From positions 224,464-288,463 of the forward strand of contig CAVUUY010000010.1 of assembly GCA_963744915.1 (NCBI GenBank): DNA of 64,000 bases. Direction: 5' to 3'. The translations under genes were made by a program, and so were the position numbers. Under the pieces are notes generated by a model, which saw only the letters and a list, made by a program, of their open reading frames with translations, did no database searches and was not told the DNA's origin. This document shows positions 19,431 to 28,173 of the stretch, piece after piece (position 1 is the stretch's first letter; every line of letters starts with the position of its first letter). This stretch comes from DATAFF01 sp963744915 (GTDB taxonomy: Bacteria; Pseudomonadota; Alphaproteobacteria; Rhizobiales; Aestuariivirgaceae).

Positions 19431-20381
19431 GTGACGATTATACGAATGCTGGGCGCCCGGATTGTTCTGTCAATACTGACCTTGTTCATTGTCTCGATCA
19501 TCATCTTCGCACTGCTTGAGGTTTTACCAGGCGATGTCGCTTCCAAAATCTTGGGGCGCGATGCAACCCCGGAAGCTTTGGCTTTGCTGCGGGCAAAGCT
19601 GCACCTCAACGAGCCTGCCGTGATCCGTTATTTTACCTGGCTCGGTGGGGTGTTGCGGGGCGACTTCGGCAAGGCCGTCACGAGCTCACGGCCGATCAGC
19701 GAAATTCTGGCTCCACGGCTGTTCAACAGTGCGCTTTTGTCGCTCTATGCCTTCCTCATCTATATTCCTTTGTCCTTGATTCCGGCCCTCATTCAGGCGT
19801 CCCGTCGTGACCGAGAGGTCGACCATGTCATCTCCGTCATCAATCTGGTGTTCTTGTCCATACCGGATTTTCTACTCGGCACGTGCCTCCTCGTCCTGTT
19901 CTGCGTGGCAATTCCGATTCTGCCGGCGGTGTCCCTGGTGGATCAGAGCTCCTCGGCGATGCACTATCTTCGCGCGATGACCTTGCCTGCGATAACGCTT
20001 GCAATCGCCATGGCCATTGCCGCGGTGCGCATGCTGCGAGACAATCTGATCGAGGTGCTGGATTCGGAATATGTGCGGATGGCGGAATTGAAGGGCCTGC
20101 CATCGCGTGCCGTTCTGCTGCGCCACGCACTGCCAAATGCCTTGGTTCCGACCCTCAATGTAACGGCGATTAATCTCGGCTATCTCATTGGCGGCGTTGT
20201 CATCGTCGAGAAGGTATTCTCCTTTCCAGGTTTCGGCGGGCTCCTGGTGGATTCGCTCCAATATCGTGACATTCCGCTGATCGAAGCGACCGTGATCATC
20301 GCGGCGGCAGTTTATGTGGGAGCCAATCTCCTAGCCGACCTCGGCACCATTCTGCTGAATCCAAGACTGCGAAGCGGTTGA
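19431..20381 (+). CDS. ABC transporter permease, dipeptide/nickel (DppB) type
   Basis: Roughly 316 residues with an N-terminal membrane segment (IVLSILTLFIVSIIIFALLE) followed by the family sequence LPGDVASKILGRDATPE, a group of five further membrane helices, and the coupling-loop motif EYVRMAELKGLPSRAVLLRH that contacts the ATPase. It is the first of two inner-membrane subunits for uptake of a peptide-sized or similar solute. The GTG at 19431 is favoured over the upstream ATG (19371), because residues before it are polar and unlike the family; an ATG at 19446 is another option. The stop overlaps the next gene region. Confidence 0.85.
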   Translation: MTIIRMLGARIVLSILTLFIVSIIIFALLEVLPGDVASKILGRDATPEALALLRAKLHLNEPAVIRYFTWLGGVLRGDFGKAVTSSRPISEILAPRLFNSALLSLYAFLIYIPLSLIPALIQASRRDREVDHVISVINLVFLSIPDFLLGTCLLVLFCVAIPILPAVSLVDQSSSAMHYLRAMTLPAITLAIAMAIAAVRMLRDNLIEVLDSEYVRMAELKGLPSRAVLLRHALPNALVPTLNVTAINLGYLIGGVVIVEKVFSFPGFGGLLVDSLQYRDIPLIEATVIIAAAVYVGANLLADLGTILLNPRLRSG

Positions 20382-20398
20382 GGGGCACGGCATCCCTC

Positions 20399-21286
20399 AT
20401 GGTCATAACGACAACACAGAGTCCCACCTCCTGGTCGGCATTCCGGCGGTCCTGGCGAAGACTGCCGATGAGCCTGAGGATCGGATCGCTGATTCTCCTT
20501 ATTCATTTCCTGATCGCCGCCACCGGACCTGCCTGGGCGCCATATGGACCATCCCAGATCGGGTCCGGGCCACCGCTTTCCGGAATGAGTTGGGCTCATC
20601 CCTTCGGAACAGATCAGCTTGGCCGTGATGTCTTCAGCCGGGTGATCTATGGTGGTCGTATCGTCATTCTGCTGTCGCTCTCAGGGACATTTCTCGGGCT
20701 GGTGATAGGAGCAGCAATTGGTCTGTTTTCCGGCTATATCGGTGGCTGGATTGATGACGTGATGCAGAGGTTCCTCGAGGCTCTGATCAGCATTCCGTTT
20801 CTCGTCCTGGCGCTGATCACGATTGTTGCAGTGGGACCGACTTACTCTGGAAATCCAGTGTTGCTGGCGCTGGTGATCGCCCTCATCTACTCGCCCCGCA
20901 TCGCACGCATGGCGCGCGCGGCAGCCATCGAGATCGTGACTCGCGACTACGTGACCGTGGCAAAGCTCCGCGGCGAGCGCGCATGGTCAGTGGTGCGACG
21001 AGAGCTGCTTCCCAACGCCACCAGCGTACTCCTGGTCGAGTTTGCGCTTCGTGCGGGATATGCGCCGGTCCTGATCGGATCATTGGGATTTCTCGGCTTC
21101 GGGGTCCGCCCACCAACCCCAGAATGGGGGCTTGTGATGAGTGAGAACCGATCGCTCATCACCTTCTCGCCGATCACAGTCCTTGGACCGGGTCTCATGC
21201 TCGCATCGCTGGTCGTGGGCATCAATTTGTCTACGGAGGGTTTGGCACGCATACTCGGACGCAATGTGCGACTCGCCGACAAATGA
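20399..21286 (+). CDS. ABC transporter permease, dipeptide/nickel (DppC) type
   Basis: About 295 residues, the second permease. It has the N-terminal helix, the periplasmic HPFGTDQLGRDVFSRVIYGG motif that defines this subfamily, further helices (VIGAAIGLFSGYIGGWIDDV), and the coupling helix DYVTVAKLRGERAWSVVRRE. The ATG at 20399 is used; a TTG at 20378 overlapping the previous stop is an alternative that adds seven residues. The TGA overlaps the ATG of the ATPase gene in ATGA, so translation of the operon is coupled. Confidence 0.87.
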   Translation: MVITTTQSPTSWSAFRRSWRRLPMSLRIGSLILLIHFLIAATGPAWAPYGPSQIGSGPPLSGMSWAHPFGTDQLGRDVFSRVIYGGRIVILLSLSGTFLGLVIGAAIGLFSGYIGGWIDDVMQRFLEALISIPFLVLALITIVAVGPTYSGNPVLLALVIALIYSPRIARMARAAAIEIVTRDYVTVAKLRGERAWSVVRRELLPNATSVLLVEFALRAGYAPVLIGSLGFLGFGVRPPTPEWGLVMSENRSLITFSPITVLGPGLMLASLVVGINLSTEGLARILGRNVRLADK

Positions 21287-23334
21287 GCAAGGAACCGCTG
21301 GCACAAGTGATCGATCTCGATTTTGCGTATCGCGATGATGAGGGCTGGTCACGTGTATTGCACGGTGTGAATTTTACGATCTTTCGCGGCGAGGCCTTCG
21401 GGCTGGTTGGCGAGTTGGGCTGCGGGAAGTCAACAATTGCCTATCAGCTGCTGGCCTATCGACGGGAGAACAGCAGGATCGAGCGCGGGCACATCCTCTT
21501 CAAGGGGGTGGATCTCAAGGATCTCGATCGTCGGGCGCTCGATCGATTGCGCGGCAACCGGGTGGCGCTTGTGCCGCAAAACCCCACGACCGCTTTGAGC
21601 CCTGGCATGCGGGTGGGGCGACAACTCGTCGAGGTCCTGCAGTTCCATGACATGTTCAAGGGTCGAGAGGCAGAACGCACCGAGACGCTTTTTTGTCTGG
21701 TCGGATTGCCGGAGCCCGCCGCGATCGGGCGACGCTATCCGCATCAGCTCTCAGGCGGTCAGCAGCAGCGTGTCTGTATCGCAATGGCTCTTGCCTGCGA
21801 GCCGGATCTCGTTGTTCTCGATGAGCCGACGACAGGTCTGGACGTGACTACCCAGGAACAGATCGTCGATCTGCTCAAAGATTTGCGGTCGCGGCTTCAC
21901 ATGTCCATGCTCTATGTCACGCATGATCTGGGCGTGCTGGCGCAAATTGCCGACCGCGTCGGCGTAATGTACGCGGGACACATGGTCGAGACAGCGACGA
22001 CGCGCGAGCTTTTCGCCGAGTCGCGGCATCCCTACACGCGCGGGCTGATTGCATCGGTGCCACAGATCGAAAAGACCAGTCGTCGCAGCGATATCGTCTT
22101 GCGCGGTCTCCTCAAACGGGAGCAGCTGCCAGTTGGCTGTCCGTTCCAACCGCGTTGCGATTTTGCGGAAGCGAAGTGCGAACAGGAAATTCAGCTTCTC
22201 GAACGAATTTCACTGGACCATGAAGTCGCGTGCCGCAGGTGGCGCGAGATCGCACGGCATGAGTCCCGGCCGCAGGCATCGTATGACGTCGTGACGCGCG
22301 TCATCCACCCGGAACCGATCCTGGTTGTTGAGGAAATCAGCTTGGGCTATGGCGGGCGGAACTGGTGGCCGTGGTCTTCGGCTCCGGACGATGTCGTCAA
22401 GGAACTCAGTTTTGTGATCAAGGAAGGCGAAACCTTTGGGCTGGTAGGGGAGTCGGGCAGCGGCAAGTCAACCATTGCGCGCGCGGTTGCGGGCCTGTTG
22501 GCACCAAAGCAGGGCACTATCCGGTTTGAAGGCCAAGCCTTGCCGGGCCTAGTGGCGAGGCGGTCGCGGGAGCTGCGCCGCCGCATACAATATGTATTTC
22601 AGAACCCGGACGCATCGCTCAACCCGCGGGCACGAATTGGAGCGATCCTGTCACGACCGTTCGAATTCTTCTTTGCGCCAGACCGCGCAACGACGAAACA
22701 AAAAGTCACCGCGGCGCTTGAGGACGTGCAGCTGGATCGCAGCTATGCATCCCGGTACCCTGATCAGCTGTCGGGTGGTGAACGCCAGAGGGTGGCGATT
22801 GCCCGGGCGCTGATTGCGGATTCAAAACTCTTGCTTTGCGATGAGATCCTGTCGGGCCTCGATGTGTCGGTGCAGGCCAATGTGCTCTCATTGCTGCAAA
22901 GACTGCGACGCGAGTACAATCTTTCGATGCTGTTCATTTCGCACGACCTTGCGGTCGTACGAAGCCTTGCTGATCGGATCGGCGTATTGTTTCGCGGGCA
23001 GCTGATGGAGGTCGGTGATGTCGAGGATATCTTCCGACCGCCGTTCCATCCCTATACTTACGAGCTTCTGATGGCGGTGCCGAGCATCAATCGTTCACGG
23101 CAACCTCGCACTCGACCGAGAATGAACAGAGTGGTTACCCAGCGAGCAGGATGTGCCTTCGCAGGACGGTGCCAGTGGCAGCTTGGCACGGTTTGCGAAC
23201 GGGAGGATCCACCATGGCGCGAAGTGACTTCGCGCCACCGCATACGTTGTCACATACCGGTGCCCGAACTCACCATGCGTGCGCAGGAGGATCTCCTGCA
23301 TTTGAGTTTGCCGGCCGCGGCAGTGCGCCAATAG
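21283..23334 (+). CDS. Double ATP-binding subunit of peptide-type ABC transporter (DppD-DppF fusion)
   Basis: At 683 residues this is a fusion of two ABC ATPases. The N-terminal half has Walker A GELGCGKST and signature LSGGQQQR, then the Cys-rich tail found in DppD/OppD (GCPFQPRCDFAEAKC). The C-terminal half has GESGSGKST, LSGGERQR and a second Cys tail (GCAFAGRCQW). The first Walker A reads GELGCGKST, where GESGSGKS is the usual form, but keeps the essential GKST. It energises import through the two preceding permeases. Single-polypeptide double ATPases of the GsiA type are common in rhizobia. Confidence 0.9.
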   Translation: MSKEPLAQVIDLDFAYRDDEGWSRVLHGVNFTIFRGEAFGLVGELGCGKSTIAYQLLAYRRENSRIERGHILFKGVDLKDLDRRALDRLRGNRVALVPQNPTTALSPGMRVGRQLVEVLQFHDMFKGREAERTETLFCLVGLPEPAAIGRRYPHQLSGGQQQRVCIAMALACEPDLVVLDEPTTGLDVTTQEQIVDLLKDLRSRLHMSMLYVTHDLGVLAQIADRVGVMYAGHMVETATTRELFAESRHPYTRGLIASVPQIEKTSRRSDIVLRGLLKREQLPVGCPFQPRCDFAEAKCEQEIQLLERISLDHEVACRRWREIARHESRPQASYDVVTRVIHPEPILVVEEISLGYGGRNWWPWSSAPDDVVKELSFVIKEGETFGLVGESGSGKSTIARAVAGLLAPKQGTIRFEGQALPGLVARRSRELRRRIQYVFQNPDASLNPRARIGAILSRPFEFFFAPDRATTKQKVTAALEDVQLDRSYASRYPDQLSGGERQRVAIARALIADSKLLLCDEILSGLDVSVQANVLSLLQRLRREYNLSMLFISHDLAVVRSLADRIGVLFRGQLMEVGDVEDIFRPPFHPYTYELLMAVPSINRSRQPRTRPRMNRVVTQRAGCAFAGRCQWQLGTVCEREDPPWREVTSRHRIRCHIPVPELTMRAQEDLLHLSLPAAAVRQ

Positions 23335-23342
23335 GGGGTGCG

Positions 23343-24617
23343 GTGGCAGTGGCGAAACGGTATATCCTAACAGGTGCAGATTTGATCGACGGAACCGGCG
23401 GTCCGGTCATCGCCGATTCGATGGTGGTCATCGATGGCGACCGGATCGTCTACGCCGGCAAAGGGGCCGATGGCTTCGTGACGCCGGATGCGGAGCATTG
23501 GCAACTCGGCGGCAAGACCATTATTCCGGGCCTTATCGAGGCGCATACTCACGCCACCTTCGATGCCGATCTCAGAGCCTACATCAAGAACGGCATAACG
23601 ACCATTCGCTATTCCGGGCTCAATCACTCGGCTGTCAGACGCGTCCGCGAACGTATAGATGTAGGTGAGGTGGTGGGGCCTCGTATCCTCTCGTCCGGCT
23701 GGATGATCGACGAGCCACCTGTTGCTTACCCCGAATGGAGCGTCGCGGTCGCGACACCTGCGGAAGCCGTAGTCATTGCCGAGCGGATGATCCTCGAAGA
23801 CGAGGTCGATGCCCTTATAGTAACGCAGCGCGTGACCGCCGGAGTCATGAAAGCGGTGATCGATGTCGCGCATGCCCACCAACGGCGCGTCATGGGGCAG
23901 ATCTGGGCAGTTGACGGCGAAACCGCCGCCAAGCTCGGCATTGACGAGCTGCATACGAGTTCACGCGTCTATCGAGGCAAGCTCTACCCGGAGGAGCGTC
24001 TCCTCGGCTACCGAACCATAGCTGGCCGACTGGCGCTTGCCTCAAGAGCATGGGCATCACTCGACTGGGATCTGACACTGCCGATCATGGAAGCCATGGT
24101 GCAGCGCGATGTATGCTATTGCGGCATGCATGTCATTACCCAGTTCCTGGTTGGCGATGGTGTCGCCTATCTCGAAAATGACGGCGATTTTGGCTCATTC
24201 TTCAGCGAGGGTGAGCGGCAGGTTTTCAGAGACTTCACTTGGCGTCTGCAGGGAAGTTGGACGGCCGAGGACCTAGATTGGGGGCGTCGCGCCAACGACA
24301 TGCGAATGGAGTGGATGCACCGGTTTCGAGGTCTTGGCGGACAGCTCCTGGTAGGAACGGACATGCAGTTCGGCGGTATCATGCTTCACCGCGAGCTGGC
24401 AAATCTCGAGGCGCTGGGGATGTCGCCTCTTCAGGTGATCACGGCGGCGACAGGCGACTGTGCGAAGGCGTTGCGCCTCGATGATGAGATCGGATTTGTG
24501 AAGAAAGGCCTGAAGGCCGATCTAGTGGTGCTTGAGCGCAGCCCTCTCCAGGACCTCGGTGGGCTCAGGGCAATACATCGGGTGTTGAAGAATGGCGCAA
24601 TTGTAAATGGATGGTGA
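23343..24617 (+). CDS. Amidohydrolase family protein (imidazolonepropionase/prolidase-like)
   Basis: Around 424 residues of the metal-dependent amidohydrolase superfamily. There is an N-terminal strand domain (YILTGADLIDGTGG), the first metal-binding pair in GLIEAHTHATF, and a C-terminal LLVGTDMQFGG where the conserved Asp lies, followed by ATGDCAKALRLDDEIG and the return of the small domain (KKGLKADLVVL). Such enzymes hydrolyse amide or cyclic imide bonds. The GTG at 23343 is chosen eight bases after the ATPase stop with GGGGG just upstream. Placement in the transporter operon suggests it acts on the imported compound, which may therefore carry an amide or acyl-amino bond. Confidence 0.82.
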   Translation: MAVAKRYILTGADLIDGTGGPVIADSMVVIDGDRIVYAGKGADGFVTPDAEHWQLGGKTIIPGLIEAHTHATFDADLRAYIKNGITTIRYSGLNHSAVRRVRERIDVGEVVGPRILSSGWMIDEPPVAYPEWSVAVATPAEAVVIAERMILEDEVDALIVTQRVTAGVMKAVIDVAHAHQRRVMGQIWAVDGETAAKLGIDELHTSSRVYRGKLYPEERLLGYRTIAGRLALASRAWASLDWDLTLPIMEAMVQRDVCYCGMHVITQFLVGDGVAYLENDGDFGSFFSEGERQVFRDFTWRLQGSWTAEDLDWGRRANDMRMEWMHRFRGLGGQLLVGTDMQFGGIMLHRELANLEALGMSPLQVITAATGDCAKALRLDDEIGFVKKGLKADLVVLERSPLQDLGGLRAIHRVLKNGAIVNGW

Positions 24618-24624
24618 GTTCACG

Positions 24625-25398
24625 ATGCATCCGACAGTGCGATCTCTACTGGAGAGCGGGGGAGTCAAGACCGGCTTTTGGGTGAACGAGTTCATGACCC
24701 CAGCCATCGGGCACATTCTCAATGCGGCGAATTGCGATCTCGTCACATTCGACATGGAGCACTCGGGCCTTGGATATGACACCGTCAGGGCCGCACTACG
24801 ATACGCTGAGGCGGCAGGGCTCGCGACCATTGTCCGGCCACCATCGAAGCTCTATCACGACATCGCAAGGGGACTCGATATTGGTGCCAAGTCGCTGATG
24901 TTCCCAATGGTGGATACGGCTCAAGAGGCGCGCGAGATCGTGGCCTGCATGAAGTATCGGCCGCGTGGAATTCGTGGGGTGACAACCCAGCATTTCTACG
25001 ATCGTTTCAACGGCGGCGATCTTGGATCAAAGTTGGCGGAAGAGGACCACGCAACGACGATGATTGCGCTGATCGAAACCCGGCTGGGCATCGACAATGT
25101 GGATGCAATTGCGGCGGTTGATGGTGTTGACTGCCTCTATCTCGGACATGTCGATCTCAGCGTCGATCTCGGAGTGCCCGGGCGCTACGAAGATCCGCGA
25201 CTGTTGGATGCTACACATGCGCTTGCCGAGGCATGCAGAAGGCACGGAAAATCGTTCATCTGGGACCTTGGTGCGCCCGGTGGGTTGGAAGAAATGGTGC
25301 GGCTCGGGGCTCGCATCGTGATGTGTGGATCGGACACTGGTACTCTGCGCGAAGCCATCACTGCATCGGTTGCTGAAGTCCGCGCAAAGAGCCAATAA
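24625..25398 (+). CDS. HpcH/HpaI aldolase family protein, 2-keto-3-deoxy-L-rhamnonate aldolase-like
   Basis: Approximately 257 residues with the class II metal aldolase pattern. It shows GFWVNEFMTPAIGHILNAA near the N-terminus, FDMEHSGLGYD (first acidic and His ligands), the MFPMVDTAQEAREIV strand, RGIRGVTTQ, IALIETRLGIDNVDAI (metal-binding Glu), and YLGHVDLSVDLGVPG. It should cleave a 2-keto-3-deoxy acid to pyruvate and an aldehyde. With the dehydratase at 18062 this forms a dehydration-aldol pair. Two start codons are possible, 24607 (inside the previous gene) and 24625; the latter is chosen because it has GGTGAG upstream and gives the usual length. A terminator follows. Confidence 0.83.
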   Translation: MHPTVRSLLESGGVKTGFWVNEFMTPAIGHILNAANCDLVTFDMEHSGLGYDTVRAALRYAEAAGLATIVRPPSKLYHDIARGLDIGAKSLMFPMVDTAQEAREIVACMKYRPRGIRGVTTQHFYDRFNGGDLGSKLAEEDHATTMIALIETRLGIDNVDAIAAVDGVDCLYLGHVDLSVDLGVPGRYEDPRLLDATHALAEACRRHGKSFIWDLGAPGGLEEMVRLGARIVMCGSDTGTLREAITASVAEVRAKSQ

Positions 25399-25401
25399 AA
25401 A

Positions 25402-25428
25402 GGAAGGAGCGCTCCAGGCGCTCCTTCC
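25402..25428. terminator. Bidirectional terminator between aldolase and binding-protein genes
   Basis: GGAAGGAGCGC and GCGCTCCTTCC form a perfect 11-bp stem with a five-base loop. Five A residues lie immediately to the left, so the minus-strand transcript of the binding-protein gene would end in a U-run. The hairpin sits between two converging genes. Confidence 0.85.
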
Positions 25429-25442
25429 AGGATGAACATCCG

Positions 25443-26960
25443 CTACTCGCAGACGATTTGAGTGAAATCCGGCCTATTGTGGTCGGACGCAGGGGTATAG
25501 CCGGTGCAACCCTTTCGTGTTGCGGCTACGATGCTGGCAAACATGGGAATCAGGACACCGCCTTCTTCCGCGATCTTCCGCTGTGCTTCCTGATAGAGCT
25601 TGCGACGCGCTTCCGGGTCCAAGGTTGTCGCTGCTTTGTCCAGCAGGGCATCATACTCGTCCGAGAAGAAGTGGGTTTCGTTCCATGGCGCCTTTTTGCG
25701 ATAGGCGACCGACAAGGCCGCCGGCGTCGTTCGCATGCCCCAGTTTGACACGGCGAAGGGCTGCTTGAGCCAGATAGTGTCCCAATATTCGCCGGCAGGT
25801 TCACTGATGATGTTGACCTTGATGCCGGCTTCCGACGCCATCTGCTGATAGGCCTGCACCATCGCCATGGTTCCGGGCATAAGATCCGCGGCATGGAGAT
25901 CGACCGTGATGCCGTCTGGATGTCCGGTCTCGGCGAGCAATTGTTTGGCCTTGGCAACGTCCCGCTGCTTGATGTCACTGCGATAGGCATCGGGCGATGT
26001 CGGCAGGATCGGATTGTCGTTGCCCGGCGTTCCAAAGCCGAGGAGAGCGGTGTCGACCATTGCTTGACGATCAATCACCAGCTTCATGGCCTCACGCACC
26101 TTCGGATTGTCGAACGGCGCCACGTTCATGAACATGCCCATGGTGATAGCAGATCCACCAGGCGCCTTGGTCAGCGTGATGGTCGGATCAGCCTTTAGGG
26201 TTGCGATCGTGGCCGGGTCGACGACAAGGACGATATCGGCCTCACCTGACTTCAGCGCGGCGACGCGGCTGATAGGCTCGGTAATAGCCGTGACGGTCAG
26301 ACATGCCGACTTTGGCAGGCCCGAGCGCCAATAATTGGGATTGCGCGTGAAGGTAGTTTTCAAATCGCCAAGCTTCAATTCCTTGAGCGTAAACGGTCCC
26401 GTACCGTTGGGATGGAACCGTATATCGTCCGAAGACGCCCCTTTCTTCACGACCATTCCATGTTTGGTGGCCAAGATTGAGGGGAGTTCGGCTATCGGCG
26501 TATCGAGCGTCACTTTCACGGTCGCCGCGTCCACCGCCTGGAAAGCATCAGGCTTGATTGCTCCGAGCTCGCTCGCCGCAGGAGACTTTGTCTCCGGATC
26601 CAGCAGCCGGCGGAAGGTGTAAACCACATCCTCGGCGGTCAGCGGTGAGCCATCGTGGAACTTGACGCCTGGTCGTACCTGAAAAGTCCACTCGTTCGCC
26701 TTGTCATTTGATTTCCATGATTCGGCGAGCCAGGGTACCGGCTGCATGTTTAAATCGGCCGCTACGAAGGGCTCATAGACCATTCGAGCATGGTAAACGT
26801 CGGAAATGCTGAGCAGTCTGGCAGGGTCGGGCGACAAAGTTTCGCCGCTCCAGTCGGGGCCGATCAATTTCGGGCATTCGGCTGCGTCTGCGCCAGGTAA
26901 CCCCGCGATGCCTGCCAGCAGCAGCATCGCGAGGGCGACGCCAGTTTTGCGTGTTATCAT
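25443..26960 (-). CDS. ABC transporter substrate-binding protein, family 5 (DppA/OppA type)
   Basis: A 505-residue periplasmic protein with signal peptide MITRKTGVALAMLLLAGIAG, cleaved near GADAA. The family 5 pattern is clear: LAESWKSNDKANEWTFQVRP, GVKFHDGSPLTAEDVVYTFR, and RFHPNGTGPFTLKEL. It binds the ligand for the permease/ATPase set at 19431-23334, although it is encoded on the opposite strand and convergent to it. Strong ribosome binding site GGAGG lies 11 bases before the ATG. The presence of only one such binding protein near one such transporter supports the pairing. The ligand is not deducible. Confidence 0.9.
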   Translation of the reverse strand: MITRKTGVALAMLLLAGIAGLPGADAAECPKLIGPDWSGETLSPDPARLLSISDVYHARMVYEPFVAADLNMQPVPWLAESWKSNDKANEWTFQVRPGVKFHDGSPLTAEDVVYTFRRLLDPETKSPAASELGAIKPDAFQAVDAATVKVTLDTPIAELPSILATKHGMVVKKGASSDDIRFHPNGTGPFTLKELKLGDLKTTFTRNPNYWRSGLPKSACLTVTAITEPISRVAALKSGEADIVLVVDPATIATLKADPTITLTKAPGGSAITMGMFMNVAPFDNPKVREAMKLVIDRQAMVDTALLGFGTPGNDNPILPTSPDAYRSDIKQRDVAKAKQLLAETGHPDGITVDLHAADLMPGTMAMVQAYQQMASEAGIKVNIISEPAGEYWDTIWLKQPFAVSNWGMRTTPAALSVAYRKKAPWNETHFFSDEYDALLDKAATTLDPEARRKLYQEAQRKIAEEGGVLIPMFASIVAATRKGCTGYTPASDHNRPDFTQIVCE

Positions 26961-27099
26961 GATTGTTGATCCTCCCGTGTGCGCGGCATCGATGGCCGGC
27001 GCTCGGGCAGCATATACCGCCGGTTCGCGGATCGTCTATATTGAGGAGGACCAATTTGGACGCAGGATCGCCAGTCGGACCTGCCAGAAGAGACGGACG
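26961..27099. promoter_or_regulatory. Intergenic region between divergent binding-protein and dehydrogenase genes
   Basis: A 139-bp gap separates the two start codons and must hold their promoters. No convincing -35/-10 pair or operator was picked out by eye. Confidence 0.3.
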
Positions 27100-28173
27100 G
27101 TGTTTCCAAAATTCCGGGTAGCCTTGAGCGCTGATTTTCTGAAGCCCGATGGCGGCCCAGCGCTCGCAGACTTCAATCTCGAACCACTCCGCTCGGATGA
27201 GCGGGTGGAGCTGGGAACCGTGCGAGCGCTAGATGATATGATCCCGGCCTCGGAACTCGAGCAATATGACGCGCTGATCCTGTTGGCACATCAGTTGCGG
27301 CGGAGCAGTTTGCCGCAAAGTCGGCGACTTGGTGTCGTGGCGCGGTTCGGCGTCGGATATGACACGGTGGACGTTGAGGCTCTCGCCGATGCAGGGGTTG
27401 CAACCGTGATCACACCCGGCGGCGTGCAGCGTCCCGTTGCGGTCAGCATTCTTGCACTCATTCTCGCGCTGATGCACAAACTCCCGGCCAAGGACAAGCT
27501 GGCGCGGCAGGGTGCTGCGGGTTTTTTCGAGCCATCAGCGCCAATCGGCGTCGGCATCACTGGCAAGACGTTGGGCACGATCGGGCTCGGCAATATCGGC
27601 TCCGAGATGGTCAGGATCATGCGCCCGCTCGGGCTCACCTTCATCGCCCATGATCCCAATATCGAAGAGGCGCGGGCGCGGGACCTTGGTGTCAGCCTGG
27701 TGGATCTGGAAACAGTGTATCGTGCCAGTGACATCCTCACCATCAACTGCCCGCTGACCAACTCGACGCGTGGCCTCGTCAATGCCGCTGGGCTGGCAAT
27801 GATGAAGCCCACCGCCTTTCTCATCAACACGGCGCGAGGCGCAATCGTGGACCAACATGCGTTGACCGAGGCGCTTGTGGCTCGGCGCATCGCAGGCGCG
27901 GGCCTTGATGTATTTGATCCGGAGCCGCCTCGATCTGATGATCCACTATTCGGTCTCGACACGGTGGTGCTGGCGCCGCACAGCGTCGCAATGACCGACG
28001 AGTTGATCAGTCAGTGCGGTGCCCTGGCAATCGAGGCGGTTCTCGATGTGATGCGTGGTCGCGAGCCTCAAGGGATTGTATCGCGGAGGGCAGTCCAGCA
28101 TCCTGAATGGCGGCAGCGTCTTGACGCCAACCGTGCGAAGTTCGGCGGCGGTGTTCAAAAAGGGCCGGTGTAG
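27100..28173 (+). CDS. D-isomer-specific 2-hydroxyacid dehydrogenase
   Basis: About 357 residues with a split substrate domain and a central NAD-binding Rossmann fold (GKTLGTIGLGNIGSEMVRIM). The catalytic residues are in place: Arg in LINTARGAIVD, Glu in LDVFDPEPP and His in LAPHSVAMTDE. It interconverts 2-hydroxy and 2-keto acids with NAD(P)H. The GTG at 27100 starts next to the family-like FRVALSADFLKPDGGPA; earlier in-frame starts exist back to 26806 but that stretch lies within the divergent gene. The gene overlaps the convergent deacylase gene by 19 bases. In context it may handle the keto or hydroxy acid released by the aldolase pathway. Confidence 0.87.
   Translation: MFPKFRVALSADFLKPDGGPALADFNLEPLRSDERVELGTVRALDDMIPASELEQYDALILLAHQLRRSSLPQSRRLGVVARFGVGYDTVDVEALADAGVATVITPGGVQRPVAVSILALILALMHKLPAKDKLARQGAAGFFEPSAPIGVGITGKTLGTIGLGNIGSEMVRIMRPLGLTFIAHDPNIEEARARDLGVSLVDLETVYRASDILTINCPLTNSTRGLVNAAGLAMMKPTAFLINTARGAIVDQHALTEALVARRIAGAGLDVFDPEPPRSDDPLFGLDTVVLAPHSVAMTDELISQCGALAIEAVLDVMRGREPQGIVSRRAVQHPEWRQRLDANRAKFGGGVQKGPV

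Noticed and set aside
18128..19519. Plus-strand open frame of 463 residues
   Set aside because: Antisense to the L-rhamnonate dehydratase-like gene, which shows full catalytic motifs on the other strand.
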